DNA from: a virus
DNA: 37,542 bases
Direction: 5' to 3' (one strand)
Virus record (IMG/VR): IMGVR_UViG_3300017917_004490
Location: 1 to 37,542 of that record
Numbering within the stretch: the first letter of the stretch is position 1; the number at the start of each line of letters is the position of its first letter. Below, piece after piece: positions 19,831 through 28,005 of the stretch. The notes below the pieces were generated by a model. That model searched no databases. It was not told the origin of the DNA and saw only the letters and a program-made list of their open reading frames with translations. The translations under genes and the position numbers were made by a program.

Positions 19831-21801
19831 CTATCGTTTGAATTCCTGCCGAAGCATGTGGTAGGTCCCGCTCGTTGAACAGGTCTTCGCCGTGTAACGC
19901 TGGACATATGTCCGCACCTCGTAAGTCCCGGCGCTGAACCCAGAAAACACGTGCTGCCAATGGAACGCCTGATAGGTGTTGCCGTTACTGTCGATTTCGC
20001 TCTGGAACTGGCGCTGCGCCACCATCGATCCGCCCTGCCACAGCTCGATGAAGACATAGACGTCGACCGAGTCGTTGCCGAACATCGGTATTTGCGTGTG
20101 GACGTGGATGAAGCTTGAATTCTCAGCCTTGGTAAAGCTCTCGCTCAGCACCAGCGTCTTTGTCGCCGCCGCGAAGGTGATCGTGGTCGAACTGTCGGTA
20201 TAGCCGGCAGAGGAAACCGCCGCCGCCGCCAGTGACCCCGTCTCCGCCTTGCCTGTCTGTACCACCCCACCCGATGTCAGACCGGCTGACACCCGGCCGT
20301 CCGTCAGCTCCGTGGGCCGCGCGCTGACCTGGCTGGTCCATGATGCCGAATTCGCCGTCGCCAGCGCGCCCTGCCCGGCGATGGCTGCCGCCGTGTTCGC
20401 AGACGTCACGTCCGCCCCGGCGGCAGCCGGCTTCAGGTCCTCGATCGGCGTGCCGTCGGCATAGGCCAGCCCCTCGGCCGTCAGCGGCGGCGACGATACG
20501 CTCCACCATGCATTCGACGTTGTCGGCCAGGCCGGTGGCGCATTACCGGCTGAAGGCGTGGCATTGATGTAGACCCAGGTGCTGCCGTCTTCCAGGTCCA
20601 CCAGGTCGTCAAGGCGATAGACCCGCGAACTGTTCCACCGCCCGCGCAGCACGTACTGGCTGGCCACGCTGGCGCTGTCGTGCACCTGCCAGGTGATTTC
20701 CGCCGAAGTCGCCAGGCGCCAGAATGGCGCAGCCACAGGCTGGACGGCAACCGATTCCACCGGCGGCAATGCCGTCCCGTCTGCCGCCAGCGTCAGCGAT
20801 GCGGTTCCCCAGCCCAGCGGCGCGACAAACAGCTTGCCCGTCCACGTCACCCCCGCCACGGCGCACACGCTGCCGGCAATGCGCTGGATCTGCTCCCGCG
20901 CTGTCGTCTGCGCGTTCACCACCAGCGCCAGGTTCCACGGCCGCGCCGTGTCCAGCGCCGCCAGGTTGGCCGTGTCCACCGTTCCGCCCGCCAGCTCGGC
21001 AATGCGCCGGATCATGGCCCCGGGCCGGCGGACATAGCCGCCAGCCCCCGCCTTGTCCCCGCTCACGTCGAAACTGGCCAACCCGTCTGCCGGTGCGCCC
21101 GTGCGCACCAGCCCCAGCGCGCGGCACGTGGCGAAGGCCCCATTCGGAATGGACGCGGCCACCAGTGCGGCATGGCTGGCGAAATCCGCCGTCGGCCCGC
21201 TCAGCGCCACGACGCGGTCATAGGCCTTGTTGATCGCCTGCACTTCGCCATGGCCGGAGACCTGCCACACGTTGTTGACGGCATCGACCAGCACACCCGG
21301 CACAAAACGGGCATTGCCCAGCACCAGCGGTTTCACCTGGCCTTCAAGATCCTGCGTCCCTTCCGCGCCACCGGTGCCGGCGAACAGCGAAAGCAGCGGC
21401 TTGTCCAGCCAGGCATCGTCCACCTGCGCGGCGAAGCTGGCGATGCCCTCGGCTACCGCAGGCTCCGCCGCGATCCGGCCATCGAAGCGCAGCACAAAGC
21501 TGCCCCAGGCATTGCCCAGCATGGCGGACCATATCCGCACCCGGGCACGGGAAAATCGCAGCCCGGCCATCCCGGCAATGCCTTCCACCGCCACTGCGAA
21601 TTCGGCGGTCGGCGTGCCGATGGCGGCGCGAAAATCCCCGCCGAAAAAGTCGTATCGCAACACTGGCAACCGCGCGATCGCCGGCACCCACTGCTGCCCG
21701 TCCAGATGGCACAGCGATGCCCGGTCCACGCTCGCCAGGAAAACCGGCGCGGCGGCTCCTGCCGCCGTCTGCGCGTCAATGCGGATCAGGTGGACGCGCA
21801 T
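19831..21801 (-). CDS. Tail tip/hub protein
   Basis: A 656-residue protein that follows the tape measure and two short tail genes, the place of the baseplate hub or central tip. The N-terminal 350 residues are beta-rich (VHLIRIDAQTAAGAAAPVFLASVDRAS, RVRIWSAMLGNAWGSFVLRFDGRI, LDTARPWNLALVVNAQTTAREQIQRIAGSV), like hub domains of siphovirus tails. The C-terminal part (about 560-656) has alternating strands with GTYEVRTYVQRYTAKTC and could be the receptor-binding end. It is shorter than lambda J (1,132 residues) and has no NlpC/P60 neighbour. Confidence 0.75.
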   Translation of the reverse strand: MRVHLIRIDAQTAAGAAAPVFLASVDRASLCHLDGQQWVPAIARLPVLRYDFFGGDFRAAIGTPTAEFAVAVEGIAGMAGLRFSRARVRIWSAMLGNAWGSFVLRFDGRIAAEPAVAEGIASFAAQVDDAWLDKPLLSLFAGTGGAEGTQDLEGQVKPLVLGNARFVPGVLVDAVNNVWQVSGHGEVQAINKAYDRVVALSGPTADFASHAALVAASIPNGAFATCRALGLVRTGAPADGLASFDVSGDKAGAGGYVRRPGAMIRRIAELAGGTVDTANLAALDTARPWNLALVVNAQTTAREQIQRIAGSVCAVAGVTWTGKLFVAPLGWGTASLTLAADGTALPPVESVAVQPVAAPFWRLATSAEITWQVHDSASVASQYVLRGRWNSSRVYRLDDLVDLEDGSTWVYINATPSAGNAPPAWPTTSNAWWSVSSPPLTAEGLAYADGTPIEDLKPAAAGADVTSANTAAAIAGQGALATANSASWTSQVSARPTELTDGRVSAGLTSGGVVQTGKAETGSLAAAAVSSAGYTDSSTTITFAAATKTLVLSESFTKAENSSFIHVHTQIPMFGNDSVDVYVFIELWQGGSMVAQRQFQSEIDSNGNTYQAFHWQHVFSGFSAGTYEVRTYVQRYTAKTCSTSGTYHMLRQEFKR

Positions 21802-21805
21802 GGCC

Positions 21806-22618
21806 TCAATCCAGCGCCAGCAGGTTGAACTGCGCCTCGAAACCGCCGGGTCGCGCCCAGATGGTCCCCAGATCGCCGATCAGGTGGCCGAAGAACATCC
21901 GCTCCATCAGGTAAAGGTCCGCATCGGGATCGGTCACCAGCAGGATCGGCGTGTCGTTGCCTACCCGCTCCAGCAGCGGCTGCACCCGGGCCTGCACTTC
22001 GTCGCGGCGCACGTGGGGATAGGTAATGCCCACGCCGCGCAGCTTGGCCCCCCGCCTGCGCAACAGCACCCCGCGCGCCGAATGGTCGACCGTGCCCAGC
22101 GGCCGCACGCCAAACGTCGCGCCAAAGCGGAAGTTTCGTTCCAGCACGATGGCCCGCCCGATGACGATGCGCGATACCCGCAGGAATGCCCCGGCAACGT
22201 TCGCCACATTGATGCGAACATAGCGCGCCGATGCCGGAGCCCCTGCCGGCGCGCGCCACAGCGCCTTGTAACCGCCGCTGATGGGCACCGGCGGACTGGC
22301 CGCCGTTCCGTTCCATGTCATGAACACCTGGGCACCCGCCCAGAAGCTGCCGGTGAAGGCCCCCTGCGCTGCCGTCGCCAGATCGATCGACCACAGGCGA
22401 TAGTTCACCGCCGGAATCAGGCCGAACAGGGCGATGCTATCCACCCGGGTATCAGCCCCCAGGTCTATCGTCAGCGTCGCCGTCAACACTCCTGCGGCGG
22501 ACTGCCACTGCAGGCCCATCCAGTCGTTCGCCAGGTTCGCCGTGGCATAGCCTGCGGCCGTCGTGTCAGCCGTGATGGATGCCATGGTCAAAGGCTCGAC
22601 AATGATTGCATTGGCCAT
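21806..22618 (-). CDS. Distal tail protein with galactose-binding-like domain
   Basis: A 270-residue tail protein. Residues about 25-160 resemble an F5/8 type C-like (discoidin/galactose-binding) beta-sandwich: TLTIDLGADTRVDSIALFGLIPAVNYRLW, then SARYVRINVANVAGAFLRVSRIVIGRAIV. The C-terminal half is a Dit-like region with ERNFRFGATFGVRPLG. The ATG at 22618 overlaps the preceding stop as TGATG. Likely part of the tail tip complex that binds the host surface. Confidence 0.7.
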   Translation of the reverse strand: MANAIIVEPLTMASITADTTAAGYATANLANDWMGLQWQSAAGVLTATLTIDLGADTRVDSIALFGLIPAVNYRLWSIDLATAAQGAFTGSFWAGAQVFMTWNGTAASPPVPISGGYKALWRAPAGAPASARYVRINVANVAGAFLRVSRIVIGRAIVLERNFRFGATFGVRPLGTVDHSARGVLLRRRGAKLRGVGITYPHVRRDEVQARVQPLLERVGNDTPILLVTDPDADLYLMERMFFGHLIGDLGTIWARPGGFEAQFNLLALD

Positions 22619-22980
22619 CAGCCCAGCACCTCCACGGCGGTTGTCTCCTGCTCCATGTCCAGTTCGATACGGCAGGCCAGGCAATCAGCATCGATGCCCG
22701 TTTCGCTGTCCTTCAGGCGCACGGTCGGCACGCCCGAAAGCGGATCGATCCACACTTCGTCCGCCACCCGCACCAGAAAGCGCCGCCGGAACTGCCCGAT
22801 CAGCGCCGCCTTCAGCGCCAGGGCCGAAGACGCGTCAGCCGCCGTTTCGAACAGGCCCGGCTCCGGCTCGCTGGCAGCATCCCGCGCCCCCGGAAAGGCC
22901 GCCTGGATCGCGCTGTCTGTGCGCGTGACGATGCGCGCCGGGCGCGTGGCCCGCATGATATCGGCGGAAAGGGCAGGCAT
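22618..22980 (-). CDS. Small tail protein
   Basis: A 120-residue protein directly after the tape measure (1-base overlap region). An alpha-helical middle (ADASSALALKAALIGQFRRRFLVRV) is followed by beta strands (WIDPLSGVPTVRL) and an acidic end with two Cys residues. This is the position of minor tail proteins such as lambda M. No certain family match. Confidence 0.65.
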   Translation of the reverse strand: MPALSADIMRATRPARIVTRTDSAIQAAFPGARDAASEPEPGLFETAADASSALALKAALIGQFRRRFLVRVADEVWIDPLSGVPTVRLKDSETGIDADCLACRIELDMEQETTAVEVLG

Positions 22981-25900
22981 CAGCTCGTCCAGTTACGCTG
23001 CTGGCCAACCCACCACAGGTTGGCGCCGTTGTCGTTCATCGCCGAAAGCCGGCTCGAAATGTCCTTCAACAAGGTGTTCTGGTCCGCCATCAGGTTGACC
23101 AGGTCCGACGTGTTGTTGGCCGTCATCTGGGCAAAGGGGTCGCGCCCCTCGCCCGGTGCCGGCGTCGCCGCATCCACCAGCCCGGCCGCGCCGCCCGTCA
23201 GCGCGCGGATCCGGTCGAAGTCGTTGAAGAAGTCCCCGCCGCTGGCATTCATTGACCGGCTGACCCCCAGCAACAGCGATGCGCTGGACCGGAACCCTTC
23301 CTGGTCGATACCCGCCGCCGCCAGGCGCGCGGCCTGCTCGGCTGCGGCAATCTGTTCGGCGCTCGCGCCGCTTCCCGTCAGCCGCGTCACTTCGTCGCGC
23401 GCGGCCTGGGCAGCAGCCACCTGAGCGGCATAGGGGGCAAAGGCGCGCTCGGCCTCCTCGCGCTGCTGCCGCAGGGACAGCGGGCTGTCGCTGCCGGCGT
23501 TCAGGCCCAGCAGGAACTCCTTCAGGCTGGCCGATGCCTCGCCGATCTGCTGGATCGCGTCGGCCCGTTCCAGCTGCCACAGGCGGCGGGCATCGGCAAT
23601 CTGTTCGGCGCTGGCCCCGCCTTCGCGCAGGCTTTCCGCCAGGCGGGCAAACTTGGTGTCGATCTCGTCCAGCGCCGCGCCCAGCGGGTCCGTCCGGGCC
23701 TTCAGCAGCTTCGGCACCGACTCGATCAGCGCCGCCTTCTCGATCGACTTTTGCAGGTCCTTGCCGCTTTTCAAGATGTTCAGGCTGGCCTGGCTGATGC
23801 CCGAAAGCACGCCATCCTCGATCAGATTGCGGATAGCTGCGGCTACCGCCTCTTCCTGGTCGCGCCCGAAATCGATGGCCCCGCCGCTTTTCTTCGTCCG
23901 GCCCTTGCCGGTCGGGTCAACCCGCCAGTTTTTCTTGCGCACGCCGATGGACACGGCTCCCAGCGATGCGTCGACGTCGGCCCCCAGCGCCTCGGCGATC
24001 TGCTCGATCGCGCCCAGAACCGAATCTGCCGCGCCCGAACTGGCTTCCTTCCGGCTGCGCGAATTGCCCTTCACGCCCAGCACGGACAGCTCGTCGCCGC
24101 TCATGCCGATGCTGGCGCTCGCCTTCTTCGTCTTCTTGAAGACCGAGGTGAAGATACCCAGCGGGCCACCCTTGAACCCGAAGATATCGCCGATAAGCTC
24201 GTTGACGGCCACGGCCGCGCCAAAGGCCCCCAGCGCCGAACCGGCACTCCCCAGGAAACCCCCGGAACCGGCTCCACCCATGCCCGCTTCCTTTGCCGCC
24301 GACTGCGCGGCAGCGCCACTCAGCGGCCCGCCCGCCCGGCCGAATAGACTGCCGGCAGACCCCAGCACCGCGCCCCACGGCCCGGCGTTGCGCCCCATGG
24401 CCGCCGTCGCCATCTGGCCCAGGCTGCCCCCGCCCTGCCCGGACAGCAGCGACAGGGTCCACTGCGCGGCAATATCGGCCAGCACGCTCTGGCCCATCCG
24501 CTTGAAGTTCTTCCAGATCCGGCCCGTCCCGCCGGCAAACAGGTCCTCGTACAGGCCGGACAGGTCGCGCAGGGTCTTTTCCTGCTCGCGCTCGGAACGC
24601 AGGCGCTCCTCGTCCACTTTCTGCTGCGCCTTTTTGCGCGCCGCGGTCACCGCCAGGTCTTCGGCGGCATTGGCCGAATTGATCAGGCCCTGCAGGCGCA
24701 GCCGCTCTTCGTCGTTAAGGGCGCGGGTGATGCCAAGGGCCTTGGCCAGCTCCTCCACGCTGTCATGCAGCGCCAGCGGGTGCTGCCGCAGGAATTCAAG
24801 CCGCGCCTCCTCGGCCGCCGCCGCCACTTCGCCCTGCTCGCGCCGGATCGTTTCAAGCCGGACCGATTCCGCCTGCGCTTCCAGGCTGCGCTGGATGGCA
24901 TCCTCGAACTGCTTTTCCGCCTGGGCTGCCGCCTCGATCTCGCGCGCGCGATTGTCGTTCGCGGCCGCGCCGGCCGACCCCGAACCTCCCGCGCGCGCGC
25001 GCGCGCGACTGGCCCCGTCCAGCCCTAGTCGACTGGCCGCAGCATCCTGCCTGGCGCGAACAACACCTGAAAGGCGTATCTGTTCAATCTGACCATCCGC
25101 TTCAGCAATGCGAGTTCGTGCATCTAAGAGGCGCCGCTGCGCCTCCTGAGCGCTGAACTGCTGATAGTTGCCAGAAATCCCAGCAACACCGGGTGTCTTG
25201 GCCAAAGTTGCTGCCATTGCATTGGCGGCGTTTAGATCGCGCTGCGCGGCAGCTTCGTCAGCCATTGCGGAAATGCGCTTTTTTGCGACCTTATCCAGCG
25301 CATCAGTTACCTGACCAGCCTGTCGTAAAGATGCAAAAAGCCGATCCAGCGCGTTTTGCGCCTCGTCACCCATTTCCTTGGCTGCGTCGCGGGTCTCGAA
25401 CAGCTTGCCGATAAACGGCGTCAGCGCAATGGCAGCCGTACTGATGGCGATGCCCCATGGCCCACCAAGGAAACCGGCAAGTCGACTGGTGCCGCCACTC
25501 ATCAACTGCACGGCCTGCAAGGTCTGGCCAAGCTGGGATGCAAAGATCTGGGCGGCGTTTCCACCCATGGCGAACATCGTCGCCGCGTCACCAATCTGAT
25601 AGCCCAGCTGCTGCATGCCCATCCGCGCCGCGCCGCTTGATTGCCCGGTCGCCTGCAGATGGGGGTTCAGCCCGGCCATGGCAGACCCGGCCTGGACCGT
25701 TTCCTGCGCGGCACGGCGCAACTGCGCCTCCATGCCCTGCAGTTCGGCCTTGACCAGCGCTAGGCCGGCCTTGGTCTGCCGCACCGCTACCTGGTACTGC
25801 TCTTGCGAAATCGTCCCGGCCGTCAGCGCCGCCTTGTGTCCCGCGATTTCCCGGTTGGCCATCGATTCAGCGGCCACGAACTGCTCGATCGCCCCTGTCG

Positions 25901-26087
25901 TCTGGGCCAGCGCCCGTTCATAGATGCTGGCGCTCTTCGCACCTTCGCCAAAGCCCTGGCCGAACTTCGAACCGGCGCTGGCGCCAACCTTGGCCGCGGC
26001 GGACTCCAGCGGCGCAAGGGCCTTGTCGACTTCGGCACTCAGGTTCTGGGCATTGACCGATAGCTTGAAACGGACATCTGTCGTCAT
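22980..26087 (-). CDS. Tail tape measure protein
   Basis: A 1,035-residue protein, the longest gene, which sets tail length and passes DNA into the host. It has helical coiled coil at the N-terminus (ALAPLESAAAKVGASAG..., MANREIAGHKAALTAG), hydrophobic membrane-like segments (LAGFLGGPWGIAISTAAIALTPFIGKL), long Ala/Glu/Arg helical middle (EIEAAAQAEKQFEDAIQRSLEAQAESV), Gly-rich hydrophobic stretch (GSGGFLGSAGSALGAFGAAVAV) and a helical C-terminus. Residues for about 25021-25380 lie in DNA of lower GC (203 of 360 by hand count), bordered by a (GC)8G tract at 24991-25007, so the gene is a mosaic. Confidence 0.92.
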   Translation of the reverse strand: MTTDVRFKLSVNAQNLSAEVDKALAPLESAAAKVGASAGSKFGQGFGEGAKSASIYERALAQTTGAIEQFVAAESMANREIAGHKAALTAGTISQEQYQVAVRQTKAGLALVKAELQGMEAQLRRAAQETVQAGSAMAGLNPHLQATGQSSGAARMGMQQLGYQIGDAATMFAMGGNAAQIFASQLGQTLQAVQLMSGGTSRLAGFLGGPWGIAISTAAIALTPFIGKLFETRDAAKEMGDEAQNALDRLFASLRQAGQVTDALDKVAKKRISAMADEAAAQRDLNAANAMAATLAKTPGVAGISGNYQQFSAQEAQRRLLDARTRIAEADGQIEQIRLSGVVRARQDAAASRLGLDGASRARARAGGSGSAGAAANDNRAREIEAAAQAEKQFEDAIQRSLEAQAESVRLETIRREQGEVAAAAEEARLEFLRQHPLALHDSVEELAKALGITRALNDEERLRLQGLINSANAAEDLAVTAARKKAQQKVDEERLRSEREQEKTLRDLSGLYEDLFAGGTGRIWKNFKRMGQSVLADIAAQWTLSLLSGQGGGSLGQMATAAMGRNAGPWGAVLGSAGSLFGRAGGPLSGAAAQSAAKEAGMGGAGSGGFLGSAGSALGAFGAAVAVNELIGDIFGFKGGPLGIFTSVFKKTKKASASIGMSGDELSVLGVKGNSRSRKEASSGAADSVLGAIEQIAEALGADVDASLGAVSIGVRKKNWRVDPTGKGRTKKSGGAIDFGRDQEEAVAAAIRNLIEDGVLSGISQASLNILKSGKDLQKSIEKAALIESVPKLLKARTDPLGAALDEIDTKFARLAESLREGGASAEQIADARRLWQLERADAIQQIGEASASLKEFLLGLNAGSDSPLSLRQQREEAERAFAPYAAQVAAAQAARDEVTRLTGSGASAEQIAAAEQAARLAAAGIDQEGFRSSASLLLGVSRSMNASGGDFFNDFDRIRALTGGAAGLVDAATPAPGEGRDPFAQMTANNTSDLVNLMADQNTLLKDISSRLSAMNDNGANLWWVGQQRNWTS
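24991..25007. repeat. GC dinucleotide tract in tape measure gene
   Basis: Seventeen bases of alternating G and C, encoding alternating Ala-Arg. The tract is next to the change to lower-GC DNA on its right, and could be a slippage site or a recombination border. Confidence 0.8.
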
Positions 26088-26107
26088 GCGTCACCCAATG
26101 CCGAAAG

Positions 26108-26131
26108 CCCCGGAGAGCAAGCTCCCCGGGG
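26108..26131 (-). terminator. Strong hairpin between moron candidate and tape measure
   Basis: CCCCGG (26108-26113) pairs with CCGGGG (26126-26131), with an A/C mismatch, then GAG/CTC and a CAAG loop. On the minus strand it is 47 bases after the stop of the 26179 gene and before the tape measure start, followed by CTTTC only. It could be a weak terminator of a moron or an mRNA processing or translation-control element. Confidence 0.5.
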
Positions 26132-26178
26132 TGGTTGAAATCTGTAATTCGTGTCAGGTCAGGCGCGGGCCCGGCCGC

Positions 26179-26487
26179 TCAGATGCCGCCGCCGTTAATC
26201 CCGCCCGATGCCCAAGACAGTCCCTTGTCCACCGTGCAGAACGCGCCATTCCGGATGGGCGCGCCCATGGCATTCTCGGCATCGAACTCGATGTCGACGG
26301 AATAGCGGTCATCCAGCTTGGTCACTTCACTCGAAACGCGCCGGTAGGTCGCGGGTGCGACCAGGTCGTCCATGATCAACTGCTCGCACAACCGCGTCGC
26401 CCGGGTCGACGGCATCACCTGGTAGATGCCGATCGCCGCGACGGCGGCCAGAATCACCAACCCGGCCACTTTCACAATTCTGTTCAT
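26179..26487 (-). CDS. Small membrane-anchored protein, candidate moron
   Basis: A 102-residue protein (two residues longer if the GTG at 26493 is used). It has an N-terminal signal-anchor or signal peptide (KVAGLVILAAVAAIGIYQVM) and a soluble periplasmic part with two Cys (Cys in RLCEQLI and in GAFCTVDK), ending in a Gly-rich tail. It interrupts the usual order (DUF6441-like gene then tape measure) and is followed by a strong hairpin. Exported or membrane proteins in such places often are morons, for example superinfection exclusion factors. That function is inference. Confidence 0.65.
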   Translation of the reverse strand: MNRIVKVAGLVILAAVAAIGIYQVMPSTRATRLCEQLIMDDLVAPATYRRVSSEVTKLDDRYSVDIEFDAENAMGAPIRNGAFCTVDKGLSWASGGINGGGI

Positions 26488-26489
26488 GC

Positions 26490-27152
26490 TCACACCTGTC
26501 CCCGAATCCGCGTCACCTCGCGGCCAATGCCACGGGCGATGTAGTCATGCGCACGGCGCACCGGCGCGTCCAGCGATATGCGGTTGGCATGGCGCTGCTG
26601 CGGGATCAGCAGGAATATGGGAACCGTCTCTTCATCTCGCCCTTGGGCGGCGCGGCGCGCCGTAAGCTTGCGCACGCCCCGGCCGTTCTTGGCGGCTGTC
26701 GAAACGGCCACCAGCATGGCAAATCGCCGCCCCGTATAGACGAACTGCAAGCGCATGCCGTTGCGTCTTTCCCACTCGCCCGGGGTCAGCTCGCGCCCGC
26801 GCGTGTTCGGCCCGGCAGCAGGCAGCGGGATGGCCAGCCACTGCCCACCTTCCGGCCGGTTGACGCCCGGCTGCGTCCAGTAGGACACCATCCCCTTCGA
26901 CCGGCGATTGCCGTTGGCGAAGACCTCGCCGGCCGGGGTGTAGCTGGGTTGCCCGGCGCGGGGATAGACCGCGCTTTTCCACACGCGCCAGGCGTTGCCC
27001 TTGATGGTGGCCTTGAACAGGGCTTCCAGTTCCCGCTCCAGCACCTTTGTCGCCACATGAACCGTATCGGTCGCCCCGCGCAGAATGTCGGACACGATCT
27101 GCTCTGACACGCCCCGCAGCTGCGCCGTTTCAACTTCAAGCTTCAGGCTCAC
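26490..27152 (-). CDS. DUF6441-like tail assembly protein
   Basis: A 220-residue protein that carries the DUF6441 signature: WLAIPLPAAGPNTRGRELTPGEWERR, then LQFVYTGRRFAMLVAV, TVPIFLLIPQ and a final RISLDAPVRRAHDYI. Members lie between tail tube and tape measure genes and are thought to act in tail completion or assembly; no activity is known. I chose the GTG at 27152 (VSLKLEVETAQLRGV) with GGAG 8 bases upstream over the ATG at 27194. It overlaps the end of the frameshift extension gene. Confidence 0.75.
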   Translation of the reverse strand: MSLKLEVETAQLRGVSEQIVSDILRGATDTVHVATKVLERELEALFKATIKGNAWRVWKSAVYPRAGQPSYTPAGEVFANGNRRSKGMVSYWTQPGVNRPEGGQWLAIPLPAAGPNTRGRELTPGEWERRNGMRLQFVYTGRRFAMLVAVSTAAKNGRGVRKLTARRAAQGRDEETVPIFLLIPQQRHANRISLDAPVRRAHDYIARGIGREVTRIRGQV

Positions 27153-27444
27153 CGGGCTTTCTCCGTTTTTCCATCCAGCCATCCAGCAAGGCAAAGGCCT
27201 CGATGACGAAGACCGGCTGCTCGAAGTAACCGCCGCTTACCGGCATCAGCGGAGCCTGCCCCATCGATCCAGAGGCAAGGCTCCGCATTTCAGCCCAGCG
27301 TTGCACCAGGCGGGTGGCCCAGCCCGGCGTCGTGAAGCGGGGGTTTTCGGCATATTCATGGCCGCCGAAGGCCCAGCCACCTTTGACCTTCCGGGGGAAC
27401 TGGAAGCCCTCCGGCGCGGCAAACAGCTCAAAGGCGGCTCTCAG
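27136..27444 (-). CDS. Frameshift extension of tail chaperone (no start codon of its own)
   Basis: A 102-codon open frame (LRAAFELFAAPEGF..., HEYAENPRFTTPGWATRLVQRWAEM, ...FEQPVFVIEAFALLDGWM) in the -1 frame relative to the 27441-27995 gene. It has no early ATG, GTG or TTG but joins the preceding gene exactly at an A-AAA-AAC heptamer (27444-27450). It continues to a TGA at 27136, overlapping the GTG of the next gene. This matches lambda G-T, in which a minority of ribosomes slip to make a longer chaperone. A stop codon follows the slip site at once in frame 0. Confidence 0.75.
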   Translation of the reverse strand: MRAAFELFAAPEGFQFPRKVKGGWAFGGHEYAENPRFTTPGWATRLVQRWAEMRSLASGSMGQAPLMPVSGGYFEQPVFVIEAFALLDGWMEKRRKPGEPEA

Positions 27445-27995
27445 TTTTTTCGCTGGGTCCCGGCATATTGCCGCGCATAGGCCTCCAGGCCCGCCGCGCG
27501 GATCTGGGTGAAGGGGATGCGCCGCAGGATCTCCTCCGGAATCTTGCCCAGGGGGTTGCGCTCGTAAGGCACAACCTCGCCGCTTTCATCCTTCACGTTC
27601 TCCCAGCCATCGCACCACTGCACAAAGGCCAGTGTCGGCAAAAGCCTGTTGCGCCGCGCCTCCTGCTCGACCAGCAGGCGATAGTCCGGCCAGTGCTCCT
27701 CCAGCACCGCAATGGCCCGCCGGAACTTCACCTGGTCGGCGACGGACAGCTTCTCGCCGCCCGCCTCAGCCCGCACCAGTTCGATCAGGGCTTGCCCCTC
27801 GTCGCCGGGCAGCAAGGCCTCGATCCCGGCGACCGCCGCTTCCTCGATCATGAACTGGAGGACGACACCCGCCCTCCAGCGCCCGTCAAGCTCGCCCTCG
27901 AAGCCGTCGCGCTCCAGCACGGTGCCGCAGCGCAGGTGAAACACAGGCTTGTCATCCTCGGCGTCAAGCCAGGTCGGCGTGAATGGTCCCATCAT
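27441..27995 (-). CDS. Tail assembly chaperone, gpG-like (upstream frame)
   Basis: A 184-residue protein after the tail tube gene, the place of lambda G. It is rich in acidic residues and helical (VLQFMIEEAAVAGIEALLPGDEGQALIELVRAEAGG, KFRRAIAVLEEHWPDYRLLVEQEARR). It ends Arg-Lys-Asn-stop on CGA AAA AAC TGA, so the last codons form a programmed -1 slip site. Like gpG it probably holds the tape measure and tail tube subunits during assembly. I start at the ATG at 27995; the longer frame to 28034 overlaps the tail tube gene. Confidence 0.8.
   Translation of the reverse strand: MMGPFTPTWLDAEDDKPVFHLRCGTVLERDGFEGELDGRWRAGVVLQFMIEEAAVAGIEALLPGDEGQALIELVRAEAGGEKLSVADQVKFRRAIAVLEEHWPDYRLLVEQEARRNRLLPTLAFVQWCDGWENVKDESGEVVPYERNPLGKIPEEILRRIPFTQIRAAGLEAYARQYAGTQRKN
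27444..27450 (-). promoter_or_regulatory. -1 programmed frameshift heptamer A-AAA-AAC
   Basis: On the minus strand the zero-frame codons CGA AAA AAC TGA contain the canonical X-XXY-YYZ heptamer AAAAAAC. Slipping back one base reads AAA, then CTG AGA..., entering the open 102-codon frame. The stop codon directly after the slip site would help the pause. Confidence 0.75.
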
Positions 27996-28005
27996 TGCCC
28001 CGCCC

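Noticed and set aside
21227-23098. A 623-codon plus-strand frame across tail genes
   Set aside because: Antisense shadow of the tail tip, distal tail and tape measure genes; Ser/Arg/Pro-rich with no family pattern.
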